Shown here: positions 7,067 to 7,187 of the stretch, in pieces | Layout: each line of letters opens with the position of its first letter | Numbering within the stretch: the first letter of the stretch is position 1 | From: UBA3210 sp963653535 | Lineage (GTDB): Bacteria > Bacillota_I > Bacilli_A > RFN20 > CAG-449 | NCBI GenBank assembly: GCA_963653535.1 | Contig: CAVJWU010000047.1 | Coordinates: 1-7,187, forward strand | Reading direction: 5' to 3' | Length of the DNA stretch: 7,187 nt | Notes under the pieces: generated by a model | What the model saw: only the letters and a program-made list of their open reading frames with translations | What the model was told of the DNA's origin: nothing | Database searches by the model: none | Program-made: the position numbers and the translations under genes

Positions 7067-7143
7067 GGAAAAACGTAAAATTTAGAATCTCAAATAGTTG
7101 GAAAAGCGTATTTTTTAGTGTACAATAAAGTCGGAAAAGCGGA
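7067..7143 (+). repeat. Three phased direct repeats, GGAAAA(G/A)CG every 33 nt
   Basis: Copies begin at 7067 (GGAAAAACGTA), 7100 (GGAAAAGCGTA) and 7133 (GGAAAAGCGGA). The two intervals are exactly 33 nt. The second and third copies share a longer core, AGT(T/C)GGAAAAGCGG/T. The first and second 33-nt units match at about 21 of 33 positions, including TTTAG in the middle, which suggests an old tandem duplication. Copy 2 overlaps the predicted -35 box, copy 3 covers the predicted transcription start and runs into the ribosome binding site, and copy 1 lies upstream. A spacing of about three helical turns puts the copies on roughly the same face of DNA, as in operator or iteron arrays. Binding partner unknown. 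Confidence 0.7.
7098..7126 (+). promoter_or_regulatory. Sigma-70/SigA-type promoter of the plus-strand ATPase-like gene
   Basis: TTGGAA (7098-7103) and TACAAT (7121-7126) are separated by 17 nt, with four of six and five of six consensus matches. A start near 7133 would give a leader of only about 18 nt containing GGAGG (7141-7145), 5 nt before the ATG at 7151. The -35 sits inside the second copy of the 33-nt repeat and the start site in the third, so a protein bound to the repeats would be expected to block transcription. Confidence 0.65.
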
Positions 7144-7150
7144 GGTTAAT

Positions 7151-7187
7151 ATGTATAGAAAGATATCTAAATATATTGAAGACTATT
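7151..7187 (+). CDS. Start of a probable AAA+ (DUF4143-type) ATPase gene (partial)
   Basis: The ATG follows a strong GGAGG and a good promoter, and 12 codons are visible before the window ends: MYRKISKYIEDY. Openings such as 'MYRKI...I-x-x-Y/W' are common in AAA+ ATP-binding proteins with a C-terminal DUF4143 domain, where a Walker A segment (GARQ-x-GK-S/T) follows about 15-20 residues later. That segment is outside the window, so the family is an inference. It is supported by the C-terminal remnant of the same family lying directly upstream on the other strand. The cellular role of these ATPases is poorly known. The gene is divergent from the jet operon and has its own repeat-bearing promoter, so it is probably regulated separately. 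Confidence 0.5.
   Translation, partial: MYRKISKYIEDY

Noticed and set aside
7067..7143. CRISPR-like array with a 33-nt period
   Set aside because: Only about 9-11 bases are conserved per unit, there is no long repeat/unique spacer structure, and the array coincides with a promoter and ribosome site.

Overview
The window is about 73-75% A+T (estimated by eye). It shows the standard genetic code: Trp is TGG and TGA never interrupts the long genes. Genes start on AAGGAG-like ribosome binding sites and stop on TAA. Together these suggest a low-GC Bacillota or Mycoplasmatota-type bacterium, such as an Acholeplasma-like or uncultured gut Bacilli lineage. The species cannot be named from this sequence.

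The core, positions 384-6822, is a complete four-gene operon on the minus strand, read jetA (467 aa), jetB (216 aa), jetC (1071 aa), jetD (394 aa). Order, sizes and motifs match a type I Wadjet system, the SMC-like defence machine against plasmids. JetC is the SMC/MukB-like ATPase, with Walker A GENGTGKST, signature SGGE and Walker B LVIFDEAF. JetA is the kleisin-like subunit and JetB the KITE-like winged-helix subunit. JetD is the TopoVI-A/Toprim-related nuclease, with a conserved Glu and a DxD. From what is known of the family, JetABC loads on DNA and extrudes loops, and on small closed circles JetD then cuts the DNA. The genes lie 1 nt apart, overlap by 20 nt, and lie 2 nt apart, so they are almost certainly one translationally coupled transcript.

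Downstream of jetD (positions 1-383) lie, in transcription order, a decayed transposase C-terminus resembling the IS3 family (about 374-227), a good intrinsic terminator (204-153), a 14-bp perfect palindrome (120-133), and the first 20 codons of another minus-strand gene, possibly a YesL/DUF624-type membrane protein.

Upstream of jetA (positions 6823-7187) is debris and a new gene. A start-less, frameshifted C-terminal remnant of an AAA+/DUF4143-type ATPase sits on the jet strand (7048-6865). Facing the other way is a plus-strand gene start (7151 onward, MYRKISKYIEDY...) that looks like the N-terminus of the same broad ATPase family. Its promoter region carries three copies of a GGAAAA(G/A)CG motif spaced exactly 33 nt apart. 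One copy overlaps the -35 box, one covers the predicted transcription start and leader, and one lies further upstream. This array is the least expected signal in the window and looks like an operator or iteron set.

Overall this is an intact defence island module flanked on both sides by gene wreckage, as expected for an accessory or horizontally moved segment.
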